From contig RCAB01000008.1 in the NCBI GenBank assembly GCA_003640385.1, positions 434,001-498,000 of the forward strand: a DNA stretch of 64,000 bases, read 5' to 3'. Shown here in pieces: positions 1-11,088 of the stretch. Position 1 is the first letter of the stretch, and every line of letters begins with the position of its first letter. The stretch is from Setaria digitata. Taxonomy: Eukaryota; Nematoda; Chromadorea; Rhabditida; Setariidae. The notes under the pieces were generated by a model. The model saw only the letters and a list, made by a program, of their open reading frames with translations, did no database searches and was not told the DNA's origin. Both the position numbers and the translations under genes were made by a program.

Positions 1-450
1 TGGATTGGTGATTACCGAATACGTACGTTCATGGCTACAATAGAACCATCTGGTGAGTTTGAATACATATCCTTAGTATCCTGGAATTCTTCTTTTTTTT
101 TTTATTTAGCTTATTAATATCTTGATGATGCAAGTCAAATTTCAAATATTGCCGCTGATCATATTTGGGAGAAATAAATATTTTGCATGATAAGGAGCCT
201 GAGAGGCTATTCATGAATTAAATTAAAACAAGTTGCCTTTGCAGGTACTACTCAAATGACTTCACCAATGGTGCAGTTACCTAATTGTCATTGTAAAGGT
301 GAGAGGTCAGAAATTAAAAATTCAAAATTAAGGCTCATGTTATCACCAGAGCGAGCCAACATAAGACCAACAAATAGTACAATTGCAGGTAATACTAGAC
401 GACGTTCATTGAGTATATCTCGTTTAAGCATGTTACAATGTCAAAATTAG
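1..450 (+). CDS. 3' end of an unrecognised multi-exon gene (5' truncated by window)
   Basis: Three phase-compatible exons are visible. The first is 1-52 (reads WIGDYRIRTFMATIEPSG, donor GGTGAG). The second is 245-298 (TTQMTSPMVQLPNCHCK). The third is 389-450 (NTRRRSLSISRLSMLQCQN, stop TAG at 448-450). The 90-base segment 299-388 has GT...TTGCAG ends but is also open in the same frame. It could be a retained or alternative in-frame segment. The C-terminus is basic and serine-rich and could be a phosphorylation site, but that is inference. I do not recognise the family. The gene must start upstream of this window. Confidence 0.5.
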
Positions 451-724
451 ATTGTTGATGAGGTGAATTATTATTGAAGTAAATACCTGTTTTCTTTACG
501 ATTTTCATGACAGCTTTAATATATGTTGTATAAAATAATACGATCTTCTACTCCAGTTCTTATCTGTAAAGATTTTGACTTTATAGTGATTTATTAAATG
601 CAGTGAAATATTTTCTTAAGTGATTGGTTTTATCTCATTTTCACTACCGGTCACATCATTTCATCTGAGCCCAATATATGCTCGTGCGTTTTTTGTTGTC
701 TGCAAAAATCTTAAAATGTTTGTT

Positions 725-835
725 TTTTCTGTTCTCAGTATGTTCTCAAATATTTTGAAATATTGCATCGCTATNAGGATCATTCTTTTCTGTTCTCAGT
801 ATGTTCTCAAATATTTTGAAATATTGCATCGCTAT
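725..835. repeat. 50-base direct duplication around a single N
   Basis: Copies at 725-774 and 786-835 are identical by eye and flank the ambiguous base at 775. This is the first of three such N-centred duplications in the window. The pattern fits two overlapping contig ends joined with a token gap rather than a biological repeat. Confidence 0.85.
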
Positions 836-1899
836 ACTGATTCACTTGTTGTAAGTAAAAGCTCTCCACATATTTTGCAAATTTGTTGTGCTTTACGAAC
901 AGCACAATTTCTTGCAATATTCAAAGCTTAAAAATTTACAATGCGCTGTTGTTGCTCGCAGTTATGCCATATCTTAGAAAAGAAGTGAGAGTCAGGGGAG
1001 ATGAGCATTAATGAATAATGGTTCAAATGTTAGTTTTGTTGAGACTCAGCATCAGCATCATTTGTGTTCTTACCTGTTGATTTTACTTGTAGAATACCGA
1101 AAACGGGACGACTGCTGTAGTGGCAAGTTAGACCAGGTTAGATTGTGGCCAGTTGTGATGTCTGTCTGTCGCATCGATATCCTCGGAGGGAAAGATTGGC
1201 CATACTACTTCATTGCTGTTGCTGATGGAGGCCTTAGCATAGTGTTGGGGTTTTCCTCTCGGCTTCGCTCGCCCACTCTTTTTGAATTTTTTGCCAGCTC
1301 AATTCAGTAGGTCTATCTTCCATCGCTAGCAATTGCCGTGTTGCTACAGCAACTTATTACTTTGCCTTGAAGCTAAACGCCTCAAGCCTTTATTCCCTTC
1401 ACTTATACAACTTACCACTAGCATTATCATTCCCACGTCCATAATTTCTCATGCACTTATACACTGATAAACTTCAGATAAGAAATTCCAGCAGTCTTTT
1501 GCAGAGATCGGCACAGCAGCCTGAAATTCGTTTACCATCCGCACTCTGAGTAGGCAGCAAGAAACGGTAATGGGCTTATGCTTGTCCACCCCGAGAAATC
1601 CCGGATAGCATACTCCACTGTCCCGCTGCATGTTATTCAGGCAAACAAAAATCGTTTCATAATCGAGAAAATGGATGACATTTTGTAGTTATAACATGTT
1701 ATTGATTACTATCTCATACTTTGGCACATGTAGTTTCAGGACAGATTAGATTCGAATCCTCATACTGATTTAGGGGGAGTTAGCTAAAGCGCCTGGCCAT
1801 GCTGCTGGTGACTAGTAAAACTGGCTGGGCTCATTCTATCCAACGCATTCCCTTTGTCCTTTTAATCTTTTAGGGGCACAGTTCCGTCTTCATTCAGTT

Positions 1900-1921
1900 A
1901 CTCGTCTCTTCGGAGACGAGT
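1900..1921. other. Perfect 9-bp hairpin with TTCG tetraloop
   Basis: ACTCGTCTC at 1900-1908 and GAGACGAGT at 1913-1921 are exact reverse complements around TTCG at 1909-1912. A C(UUCG)G loop is the most stable RNA tetraloop class, so a transcript here would fold strongly. No gene is assigned nearby, and there is no run of T that would mark a Pol III terminator directly after it. Confidence 0.6.
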
Positions 1922-2320
1922 GATGTTCCTTATTCCAACTGATCAAGAAAAAAGCCGTTAAGTACTACTTGCAGACCGTGAGCTCTGGTTTAGATTGTCT
2001 TTCGATGCAGAATTAAATGATCTATGTGCAGTTATCATTAGGATTGAGAAATTATTTAAATAAGAAAGTCCCTAACGTAATGAGAACTACAAATAATAAA
2101 CTGTGCGGCTTTTCGCCAGCTGCAATTGATATTTTACATCTAAATATGAAATAGGAAAATTTACATATGTTTGGAAGAGAGGGGAGGGAGAAGCCTCTTT
2201 GCACCAAGCTCTTATTAGTTACCAAGGTAATGTAAGGATAAGCTTGCTTCTTTCAGAAATCGTTCATTCTATTTTCTTCAACTGATGTATATTTGCGCGA
2301 ATTACATATATATATATACT

Positions 2321-3071
2321 AAATCTTGTGATACTCTATGTGAATCTTTTAACTTTCGTTTTAAACAAGTCAATTGAGCTTTGTTGACTACACTGCTTGA
2401 TATATATATATATATATATATACAAGTTGAAAGCTTATTTAAGTATAGATTTGATTTGAATCGTTTTGTTGTGAAATCTGCTGGAATTCCATAAATTAAA
2501 CGAAGTGTTTGTTGAATGGACCAGATTCGAGTGCAAACAGAACAGCTTCGCATCGAGGCGCAAGTTTCACGAAAGAAAGTGTCGGAAGTCTCGAAAGAGT
2601 AAGTTTCCTTAACAAGAATAGATTCTCCACTTTAAACTTAAATTTGCTAATGTAATAAATGATATCTATCCTTTGCAGTTTGATAGAATACTGCGAACGA
2701 GAGAAGCCACATGACATGCTCGTCAGCGGACCTATCGATAATCACAATCCATTTCAGGAGAAGAAATCTTGTGCTGTCCTTTAACTATGCTGCTTGATGT
2801 TTTCGTGCTGCATTGTATAGTTATTTCCGAGTTTTTGTTTTCAAAATCCAAATTTGAAGTTGTCAGTTCATTCTCGAACAATTTTTTCTTTTTTTACATG
2901 TTCGCTTCTGGAAAAGCAAGACTTTCTCGGGAATTATTGCTTAAGTATACGTTTTCAGGGTTCTCATCTATGATCGTGTTCGGCTACCAAATCTTGTGAT
3001 ACTCTGTAAGAACCTTTTAACTTTCATTTTACACAAGTTAATTGAGCTTTGTTAACTGCACTGCTTGATAA
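2321..3071. repeat. Pair of ~83-base direct repeats flanking the G-gamma gene
   Basis: The segment 2321-2403 (begins AAATCTTGTGATACTCT, ends near CTGCTTGATA) recurs at 2989-3071 with about nine differences. The copies lie about 195 bases before the G-gamma start codon and about 205 bases after its stop. They could be remnants of a local duplication or a short dispersed repeat. Confidence 0.75.
2516..2784 (+). CDS. gpc-1: G-protein gamma subunit, complete, 62 residues
   Basis: This is the prenylated gamma partner of a heterotrimeric G-protein beta subunit, acting at the plasma membrane in receptor signalling. Two exons are seen, 2516-2598 and 2679-2784, joined in phase across an 80-base GTAAGT...TTTGCAG intron. 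The product opens MDQIRVQTEQLRIEAQVSRK, has the conserved N-P-F motif (residues 52-54, context DNHNPFQEKK) and ends in the CaaX box CAVL. A final Leu predicts geranylgeranylation. Its 62-residue length is typical of the family, with an N-terminal helix that pairs with beta in a coiled coil. ATG 2516 is the only start giving the family length. The symbol is assigned because the gene looks like the GPC-1 rather than the GPC-2 type and lies near other genes that are X-linked in C. elegans. The family is certain; the orthologue is less so. Confidence 0.9.
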
Positions 3072-4199
3072 ATTTATTAAAAGCTTCAAAGGTTCATAAA
3101 CACGTCTGGTTTAGCGCCCTTCATTTGTCCTTCCTTTGCTTAAGCTCCAAATGAATTCAGTTGGTTGTTTGGAAACGGATCCTTCCACATGAAACGTGAA
3201 TGTTGACATCGGAACGCAGTCTGATAGAGTTTTGGATTGCTAAAATAAAACTTCAGCGCACGTGTTTATAAAAGTTCAGCAACATCTAACCACACTTGTC
3301 AGCTACATTTGCATACTAAGAAAAAGAAGTATAAATATTCTAACTTAACGTGTCGGTGAACAGTTTAATAAAGTGGGATACAGGTATACTAATCCCAATA
3401 AAGGGCATGTTTTGCGAAAATTAATGTGTCTGAAATTCCAATATGCCTTCGAAGTCGATATATGATAAAGAGTTTAATGGATATGATATGGATAAAGCAG
3501 GGTTCAAGGTCCATAAAGATCTTCACATTTCATGTAGACAGTTCTGACTTCCCCTTTGATCACTCGATCGCAATGTTAAGAACTTTACCATTACTTGATG
3601 ATACTAGGAGTTAAGCTTTTCTGAAACGCATCCATCTTTTACGTGATTAAAATTCCAATCACTGATTACAAAAGCCTTTATCAGAGTTGGGGACCGGAAT
3701 TCGGCTACTGTAACAAAAGATGTACTGAAGGGATCAATAGAAAATATTGGATTTAATATTAAAAATAAAGGCAGTCATAGTACAATAACTTAATTTCTTG
3801 CGACACAAACTAATGCGCACTGCACTGTCTAACGTAAATGATATTGAGCTTGCTTTGCCAGCTTTATGGATCTCGTATGCCTGATAGAAAAAAGAATGGG
3901 AAGGAACAATCATTAGCGCCAGGTGCAGTCGACGCATTGAGAAATGGAACCGTCATTAAGAGCAAAAATAATATGTAAAGCTTTAGAAATTTATCATTCA
4001 AATTTCACACGCTAATATTTCGAATTTCGTAATGAAAAACGAGGTAAGCAATTTTTTTTGCAGCAAGAGGATGGCTGATAGCACAACTGCTTATGAGAAA
4101 AAACGAGAAAATCGAAAAATTTAATAAATATTTCCTTTTTATTCTTCTTATTAGTAGCAGAAGATCAGTCAGCACTTGTAATGTGGTCTTCTCATTTAG
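2785..4199. other. Intergenic region, no convincing gene
   Basis: It contains the second copy of the direct repeat (2989-3071). ORFs at 2769-2999 (+), 3426-3614 (+) and 3734-3937 (-) show no motifs or splice support. The first exon of the downstream kinase-like gene is probably hidden somewhere in 3.6-4.19 kb; I could not place it. Confidence 0.4.
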
Positions 4200-5943
4200 A
4201 TTTCAAGTAACAGAACGAATTCGAAAAAATTGTTATAAAGTGGAGAGAACTGGCATACCTATAACGCAAACATATTTTATGGAAATAGAATCTGTGGAAC
4301 TTCCAGCAGATGCCCCTCAGCTTAAGGTTCTGTTACTTTGTCTAGATTCTAAGTATAGGATGTTTGGCAGGTTGGATATCATGCTATCATCATTAAGTCA
4401 TGTCATGAATGCTTTTTCAGCGATATGTCTTCTTCTTGCAAAATCTGAGGAAGCAATGGAATGAGAATACAAAGCATTTTTTAAAGCTCGAGGATCGAGG
4501 TCGTGTTCCCGGTTACTATAATTATTTGATTACTACAATGGCTGATTTGAATTTGGACGACTTGCGTAAAAGTCGTTTGAAGACGCAATTCAAGTTAGCA
4601 GTTTTCTATCTATTAATAAAATCTAAGGATGGTGTGCAAAACAGTTTAATGAATCGGTCCGTTCTTGTACAGTTTCACTGTTTCAGATGACAGCATTCCC
4701 AGCACCGTAACATTTTTAAATTTAACAGATCCCATTCAAAATCTTTTTTAATGCTAGACCGCAGACTGCAATGGCTTTATCTGCGCAAACGTTACAAGCA
4801 GTACATGATGTGCACTTAAGCCATTATATCCACCGTGATATTCGACCCTCGAACTTTTTTATTGGCTTTGCTCCCAACTCTAATGTCATTTACGTGGCTG
4901 GATTTTCCTTGGCCTACAAATATTTTCCATCACGTAAGAAAGCTATGCAGAAGGACACCAAGGCTCAGTATTCATTTTGATTTTTTTTTTTTTTTAAACT
5001 ACTCTAATTGTTAAAGCAATAATTAGATCCATAATTTCATAATGCTGTGGTACAAATAAACCTTTGAAAAGCCTTCAAGCTGCTATGCTAATGAACTGTA
5101 CATTCTGAAAGAGAGCTTTTTGTAGAACACCTCGAAAATTAACGAAATGGCGAGCAACAAATTGCAAATTTCAATCTCGATCCTACCATCTCGGCTCTAG
5201 TATTGCCAGGATTGATGATATTGAATCTTGGTTCTACATGTCTATAGATTTTTTCGGGCAGACACTTTTGCCTTGGAATACAATTGACAGTGAGAAGGAG
5301 ATATTTCTATGCAAACAACGTTTATTCTGTGATGGCTGTGAGGAAATTTACAATGTGATACCAAAAAATTTTCGGGTCAACTCTTTTTCTTTTAAACCAG
5401 CGCCGCTTCATTATCACTGCAGAAACTTTCCTCTCTCCACACTGATCTCTTTCATATATTTGTTTTAAATCAGGCAGTGTGTTTCTTTTGCTTAAAGAGC
5501 CATTTAATGTTCCTTTTTTTGGAATTGATCAATTTAATTTGTTCTTTTTCAGGCAATTAAGAATGCTATCAGTGCGACATCACGGTCAGATCCTGTAGAT
5601 TACACTTTTTTCGCAGATATACTCCTTAGCTGCAGAGCCGAAATTCCGTTCAGTTTTTATGGACCGTTTGAATGGGAGGTGGTGATATTAACTTCTGATG
5701 TTGCAATAATCGGAGAAAGTTCTTACCTTTTAACAATACTCGATAAGAAATTTAAATCTATCTCAGTACTATGCTTCTTAAAACTTTTAAATAATTTCAT
5801 CACTTTTACCTAATTTTATTATCTAGGAAAACTGGAACAAATTGGAATCGAAAAATGAAATCGCAAGGCAACAAGTACGAGACGTTTTTCTTCATAAATT
5901 ATTGTGCACAGCTAAAATATTAGAACAAAAAGAAAGCCTTTGA
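4200..5943 (+). CDS. CK1/TTBK-like protein kinase homologue, predicted pseudokinase (5' end unresolved)
   Basis: Exons are 4200-4326, 4421-4593, 4758-4933, 5126-5375, 5553-5678 and 5827-5943 (stop TGA). The fold is that of the nematode-expanded casein kinase 1/tau-tubulin kinase group. Family landmarks are TKHFLKLEDRGR, then LDDLRKSR, then the catalytic loop HRDIRPSNFFIG, where the usual K of HRDIKPSN is R. Next comes YVAGFSLAYKY, where active CK1 members have YxLDFGLARKY, so DFG has become GFS. In the N-lobe the segment TYFMEIES stands where the ATP-anchoring Lys is normally found, and the glycine loop is not recognisable. Losing both the Lys and the DFG Asp predicts no normal phosphotransfer. 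Later exons carry WFYMSIDFFGQTLLPW and FFADILLSCRAEIPFS, typical of the C-lobe. The splice phase between 4933 and 5126 is off by one base, so the locus may be a pseudogene, hold a hidden mini-exon, or carry an indel. The start codon is not located. Confidence 0.7.
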
Positions 5944-8910
5944 ACGCCACAAATTTGCAAATTTTTCCCACAAATAAAAATAGAGAAAAATTTTAATTTT
6001 AAAACTTTGACTTTTGAATTTTAGGAGGTCCCTAGTGTCGACGAAAAGTTAGACATTCAAAGACCCTTTTTAAATTTGAGGAAGGTTTGAAATGGACTCT
6101 ATGAATCAAAATTAAAATCGAAGATTGTAACTTTTTAAGAATTTCTGTAAAAGTAAGGAGCAAAGGTAAGAATGTCTCAGTTGATTTTTCAATGAAAATA
6201 ATTGTATTAGAACTACAGTTGACCCGAACTTCCTGAGCTCTTGCATCCTGTTCCTTCAGTAACTTTTACTAATCTTTCTGCAGCGACATCCTCTTCAACC
6301 AAATATATATATTATATACAAATTAATATTCTTCCAGCGAGTTGCTTCCAATTCGATGAGTATAAATTCTTGAAAAGTTTCCTGCCTTGAATCTTTGAAT
6401 CATTACACTTACATTTATGGAAGACTTAATTCTTTTCGTGGCTTTTACATAATTTTCAAAGAACTTTCCAGGTCACTTTAATTTATACGTATTGTAGAAG
6501 TAATATAGAAGCTATTGCCAACAAAGAAGAAGAATCAGATTTGCATAATTAATTCACTTCCGTTTTTGCGAGCAGGTAAATTTTACTGGAAAATCAGAAT
6601 AACACTCCTTTTAATTCTCTCAACCTTTTAAAAGTAGGAAAGATAGAACATGACAAAATTAGCATTAGGCGATTAGGTGATAATAATTATTTTAATATCA
6701 TGATTCTGCTTCACGTCATTTCTGCAATATGCATGATATCAGCTTGTATGGAGTATATCCTTTTATTTGGCAAACTTAATTTAATTGACTGAACACCTGT
6801 GAAGAGAGCAACTGCAGTCGATTTGATTGCGGGAAGTGATTAGTTGGCTGCATTCAGCACTGCGTGTAGTTAAGAAATACCGGTAGGGAAACTGGAACTT
6901 CTGGTGGCTCTAGGCCATTTACAATGTCTTTCGTTAAAAATATATAGCATCTAATAATATTTAGAAACGAAAGTCTGGAAAAGCAAAAGGATTGCATCTT
7001 TATATTAATTCGAATTATTATCAGCCCTGGTGATACAAACAGCCAAGCATTCCTCTGAATCGGCACTCGAGAATAATTCCCATTTTTCTGCAATAAATAT
7101 ACTTTAAACAGTTGTCCTCCGTCTTTAAGCCTTTGCACTTTTATCATATAATCAAGAAATGAGAAAAAGTAACGTTACTGACCGTCCTTGACACAAACGA
7201 AGTGCCTCTTTTTATTCAAATATTTTTTATATGCTTCAGCACCAAGCAAAATTTTCTGCAATTATGCTCATCTTTACCCATAATATTCAAATCGGTCCTT
7301 TCTTAATTTTATATCTTGAAAAAGTTTTCAAAGAAAATTAACGAGAAAACAAAATTTAAAAAGGGCAAAATGCTTTTATTTTGTAACATGAGTGTATTTA
7401 CGAAGTCCTAACCAGGTCCCTCAATTACACTGTTTGAAGAAATGATACTGAGGAAGTGAAAGGCCTCTACTTTGTCTGAACCTATTTGCAATATTAGGAT
7501 CTTTTTTAAAAGAAGAAACTTTAACAACAAATATGTTATTTTGTCCATTTAAATGGTGAGCATTGATTTTTAAAATTTAGATTTACTGGAGAGGAAAAAA
7601 CCTCAGAGTAGCAATGATTTCCACAACTAGAGTGTGAATCAAGAACCGTCCGATTTCCGCTTACTAGCCAGTGCTTTCCTTCAGTTCGTTCCACCCCAAT
7701 CCAATAATTGTTTAAAACTGCACCGCGTTGGATTTCTACAACATTTCATTTGACCTAGAACTATCTTCTGTGTTGGTTGCAATTTAGGTGAGAAAAAAAG
7801 TTTTATGAAACATCGCAAAAAGTCTACATGCGCATAACAGTAGCTTTATCTATTTAAGCTTCAGAAGAAAAAACTGCTATGAGTAGAAGCCATCTACCAT
7901 CTCATCTTGTTAACAAACATAAAAGTGAAAATTAATGACGTCTTTATTGCAAAACTCCTTATTAAACTCCAAAAAAATACAATTGTGCAAACATAAATCT
8001 AAACAAAATTGGCTTTATAAGGAAGTAAGAAGTGAGCTTTCTAAGAAGAATGACTTCACTGTCATCAACGTGAAAGTTGTACATACCGTAATTTTTGATA
8101 ATGTCGCTTCGCTGATAGTATGAATTGTTCACAGGGAAAGCTGCTCTTGGTAGCGGTGTCCACAGTTTGCCAATTTTACAAACCTTTGATAATTCACTTG
8201 CGTTAACGCTACGTAAGCCTAAAAGTAGAAAGGCAAATGGTATGGATCAGCAAGGGTAGAAATCTGTTTTAAATTTATTTTAAATAATTAAGTACTCAGA
8301 ACTCGAAACCACCAAGAATTAAATATTTTTTTTTAATTTCATGATTATGTTTCTACGGATAAACAGTCAACAATCATATTTTTTCAAATTCTAACATTTC
8401 TAATTTAAAATTTGAAAATTGTTTTCAAGAAGTCCTGAGTTTAAAATAATGACTAACTAGATTTTTCAATACAAAATGCTTTATCATATGAAAGATTGAC
8501 GTAATTTTCAAGAGGTTGTAGATCATCGCTTTGCTGGCAACCTGAAAACAAGTCTATTTCTTACTTCAGTAGTAAGTAAAAACTCAACCGATTGTTGCGT
8601 TGTCTTTGGCTTTGCTGCAAGCAGCGAAAGGAGCTGATAATTTCTCTAAATAAAAGGTCAAAAGAGCCATTCAAACTGTAAGGCTACATTTTGTTTTTTT
8701 GTACAAGTTCATTGAATTTTTTATAGTGACAGAAGCAGTATTATGGGTGGTGGTTTTTTCTTACTGCTTACTTTATATTACTTTATTCTTACTTTATTCA
8801 AGTCTTGTCCCTAGCAATTTGTGTTTTTAATTACTTAGTTTCATTTATTTACTTACTTATGAGAGAAGAAAGAATGGAATTATCACTTGATGCATTATCG
8901 CAAAAGAAGA
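5944..8910. other. Intergenic region, no gene recognised
   Basis: AT-rich sequence of about 3 kb. A 97-codon minus ORF at 6854-7147 (starts MIKVQRLKDGGQLFKVYLL) and a 62-codon plus ORF at 7935-8123 are the only sizeable frames. Neither has a recognisable domain, signal peptide or adjoining in-phase exon. Confidence 0.4.
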
Positions 8911-9700
8911 CTACGTGATCATTAACTTACAAGCACGTTCCCAAGTACGTTTATATTGGACCGTTGCAGGACAACGAGTTTGTTGTATCTCCTGTGAGTT
9001 ACTTTGCAATGCTTTCATAATTCTTAAATTATAATATCGAATATATATTTTAGTGCCGCAATGTTCATCATTTGGCTCCTCAAATTTGGTCCACTGGGAC
9101 CACTGGTAATTGTTGATCAAAACTAAAAAAAAATATTAAGAAACTGACAGATTCGATCGGCAAAAACTCTTATATGAAGAGTAAGATGCAATACAAATAG
9201 CACCGAAACTTATTAATAGTTAAAGAATTTTAATTTGAAATAACTGGAATAACCTTAGTAGCTGAATTGTTGACAAAAATTTGGTAAGATAAAATACCCA
9301 TGCAATTTGAATAATTTTCACTTTTCAGTTCTTTTGAATACGGTACCCAACGAACTGCTAAACCGACACGATTCTTAAGCAATTTATTGATATTATTCGT
9401 TGCTAAAGCTATTGCATCCTGGAAAATACTCTTGATTAAACAGGAAAATTTGGTCTGAAACTGAATAACCGTAAAAGTTTGGTAACAAAATAGCCGCAGT
9501 GAAATACCTCTCTTTACAGAGAGAGTCTTGTAACTGTAAGTGTCATTACATTGTAATTTGTGGTCTTCAGCCTGAAAAAACTGAAAGCTGGTGGGAATAG
9601 TCCAATTGTACTGTGTAAATGAATGATGTTCAGCGTCACACAGAGCGAGGCTATTATTGCCTTGAAAATAATAAACCAATATTTGGCTTCTGGCAGATCA
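8911..9700 (-). CDS. Unrecognised extracellular-looking gene, 3' exons with W-x-x-W (TSP1-like) motif
   Basis: On the minus strand a long exon, probably about 9700-9254, is open throughout. It ends with context YQIFVNNSATK at a GT donor. A final exon 9102-8911 follows in phase 0 after a TTACCAG acceptor and begins WSQWTKFEEPNDEHCG. WSQW resembles the start of a thrombospondin type 1 repeat, but the usual CSVTCG spacing is absent, so that label is tentative. Several N-x-S/T sequons (NNS, NWT, NDT, NYS, NNS) in the long exon fit a secreted or surface protein. A further candidate exon with EKRPNVDIHHFQKPYDLPEA lies at about 9673-9756, but its phase does not join cleanly. The signal-peptide ORF at 11277-11089 could be the 5' end of the same gene. 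Confidence 0.4.
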
Positions 9701-9929
9701 TATGGCTTTTGAAAATGATGTATGTCCACATTTGGCCTTTTTTCTTCTGGTTCTGTAAATAAATAGCGAAGAAATGGTACTTGCAAGTAATTAATAGTAC
9801 ACAGTCACTTGAGTCTAGATGTGCGAAACTGTGCTCTTCATTTATTGTGCTAAGAGTGAGCATGACGGGACTACTAACTATTAAACTTAAAGCACCAGTT
9901 TGTCAGGATGTGCTTCATGTTTTTAAATT

Positions 9930-10649
9930 TTAAAACTGACGCTTTTCTAATTTCTTGTGCATCATTTGTGCTGTTGTTTCCTCCTAAACAAAAATGATGC
10001 ATTACAAAAAAAAACAGAAACAAAAACAAAAAATAAACTAAAAACAGTTGAAATTCACAACAAAGTTGCATAACTCTTTGTTTTACATGAATAATTCATT
10101 GACTAAACCAACAAGGCATCAAATTCAGAACAGTTTAAATGGTGATAGTACTCATAGTAAATGCATAAAGTAACAGAAATTCAAAGTTTCAATCAGTTTT
10201 TTTCTTATCATCTTAAAAACTCCTGAAAAATTAATTTTAATGCAATTTTAGTAACTTCGTTTCATTTTTTACAAATTCCTAACTCACCTGTGTTGTTGCT
10301 TCAATGCGGTCCGTCTCCAACGTCGGTTTAGCCACCCTGATCAACACATCTATGAAGCAAATATTTTACATCTTGCATTGAAAGGTTAGTATTCCATAAA
10401 TTTAAAAAAAAGAAAAAACGAATGGTGACTTGCAGAGTCTTCAACGTTTATTTCTCAGTAATCATTTAACTTTCATTCCTGATCAGTAACTAGTTGCTTT
10501 CTAATGTAGAAAGTTCTTTAAGAGAAGTATTTTGCGTTGACAGACGACTTTACGATTGTAGGGATTGCAACTGAAGGGATGACCACTCAAAAATTGGAAC
10601 AAAATAAAAAAGTACCTGATTCGGCATGTGATTGTCGTTCGGCTGACAT
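9930..10649 (-). CDS. Possible small protein, 49 residues, three exons
   Basis: Exons 10649-10616, 10349-10288 and 9983-9930 join in phase and total exactly 50 codons with stop. The product begins MSAERQSHAESDVLIRVAKP and ends MMHKKLEKRQF. It is highly charged with no signal peptide. A TTTTAG acceptor lies only 3 bases before the ATG, the arrangement expected if the mRNA is capped by a trans-spliced leader; that is inference. The same exons can be read in other phases that join to the signal-peptide ORF upstream, so this model competes with one in which they are internal exons of a secreted protein. Family not recognised. Confidence 0.35.
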
Positions 10650-10789
10650 CGTCTAAAATGACCCATTTTTATTTAAAAGTTTTGACAGTGGCAATCAGTG
10701 AATGAACAAAAACAATTTACTTACTCCGAGTAATAAAAAAACAATTAGAAATATCGGCAGCAGACCTGAGCTGCTTCAGCTGTTGAAGT

Positions 10790-10870
10790 GCCCGGGACTG
10801 TTTCAGTAATTGTAATAACTGGAAATGCTTCAGCTGCTGCAACAAGACTTTACGATTTGAAATAAACTGT
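10790..10870 (-). CDS. Candidate glutamine/leucine-rich exon
   Basis: On the minus strand a TTTTTAG acceptor is followed by an open stretch reading FISNRKVLLQQLKHFQLLQ and then LKQSRALQQLKQL, ending at a GT donor (or at a stronger GTAAGT donor about 50 bases later). Its incoming phase suits a donor inside the signal-peptide ORF at 11277-11089. It may be a helical internal exon of that secreted protein. Evidence is splice logic only. Confidence 0.3.
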
Positions 10871-11088
10871 GCTAAAAAGTCCATATCAAAAGCAAATCAG
10901 AGTTGATGATTGAATCAAATCCTATCAAGAAGTCTTAAAAGATTTTATGAAAATTTCGGAAGATGTTCAATCGAGTGCTTGGGATGGATTAAGACTGAGG
11001 TATCTGTTAAGCAAATAAAACTTCAAACGAAACATTAATGCTCTTAAAAAGAGTTCAAATATCAATAAATCTATTAAAATTGGCAGAA

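Larger units (their letters stand above)
451..2515. other. Intergenic region, no convincing gene
   Basis: This stretch holds an N-flanked 50-base duplication at 725-835 and a strong hairpin with a TTCG loop at 1900-1921. It also holds a (TA)n tract at 2400-2421 and the first copy of a direct repeat at 2321-2403. Short open frames at 1011-1310 (+) and 1449-1631 (-) look like chance ORFs; neither has recognisable motifs or clear splice partners. Confidence 0.5.

Noticed and set aside
1730..1800. tRNA-like element (GATTCGAATC T-loop-like word and GGCGC/TAGCTAA on the minus strand)
   Set aside because: I could not build acceptor, D and anticodon stems with consistent pairing. At best it is a decayed tRNA-derived repeat.
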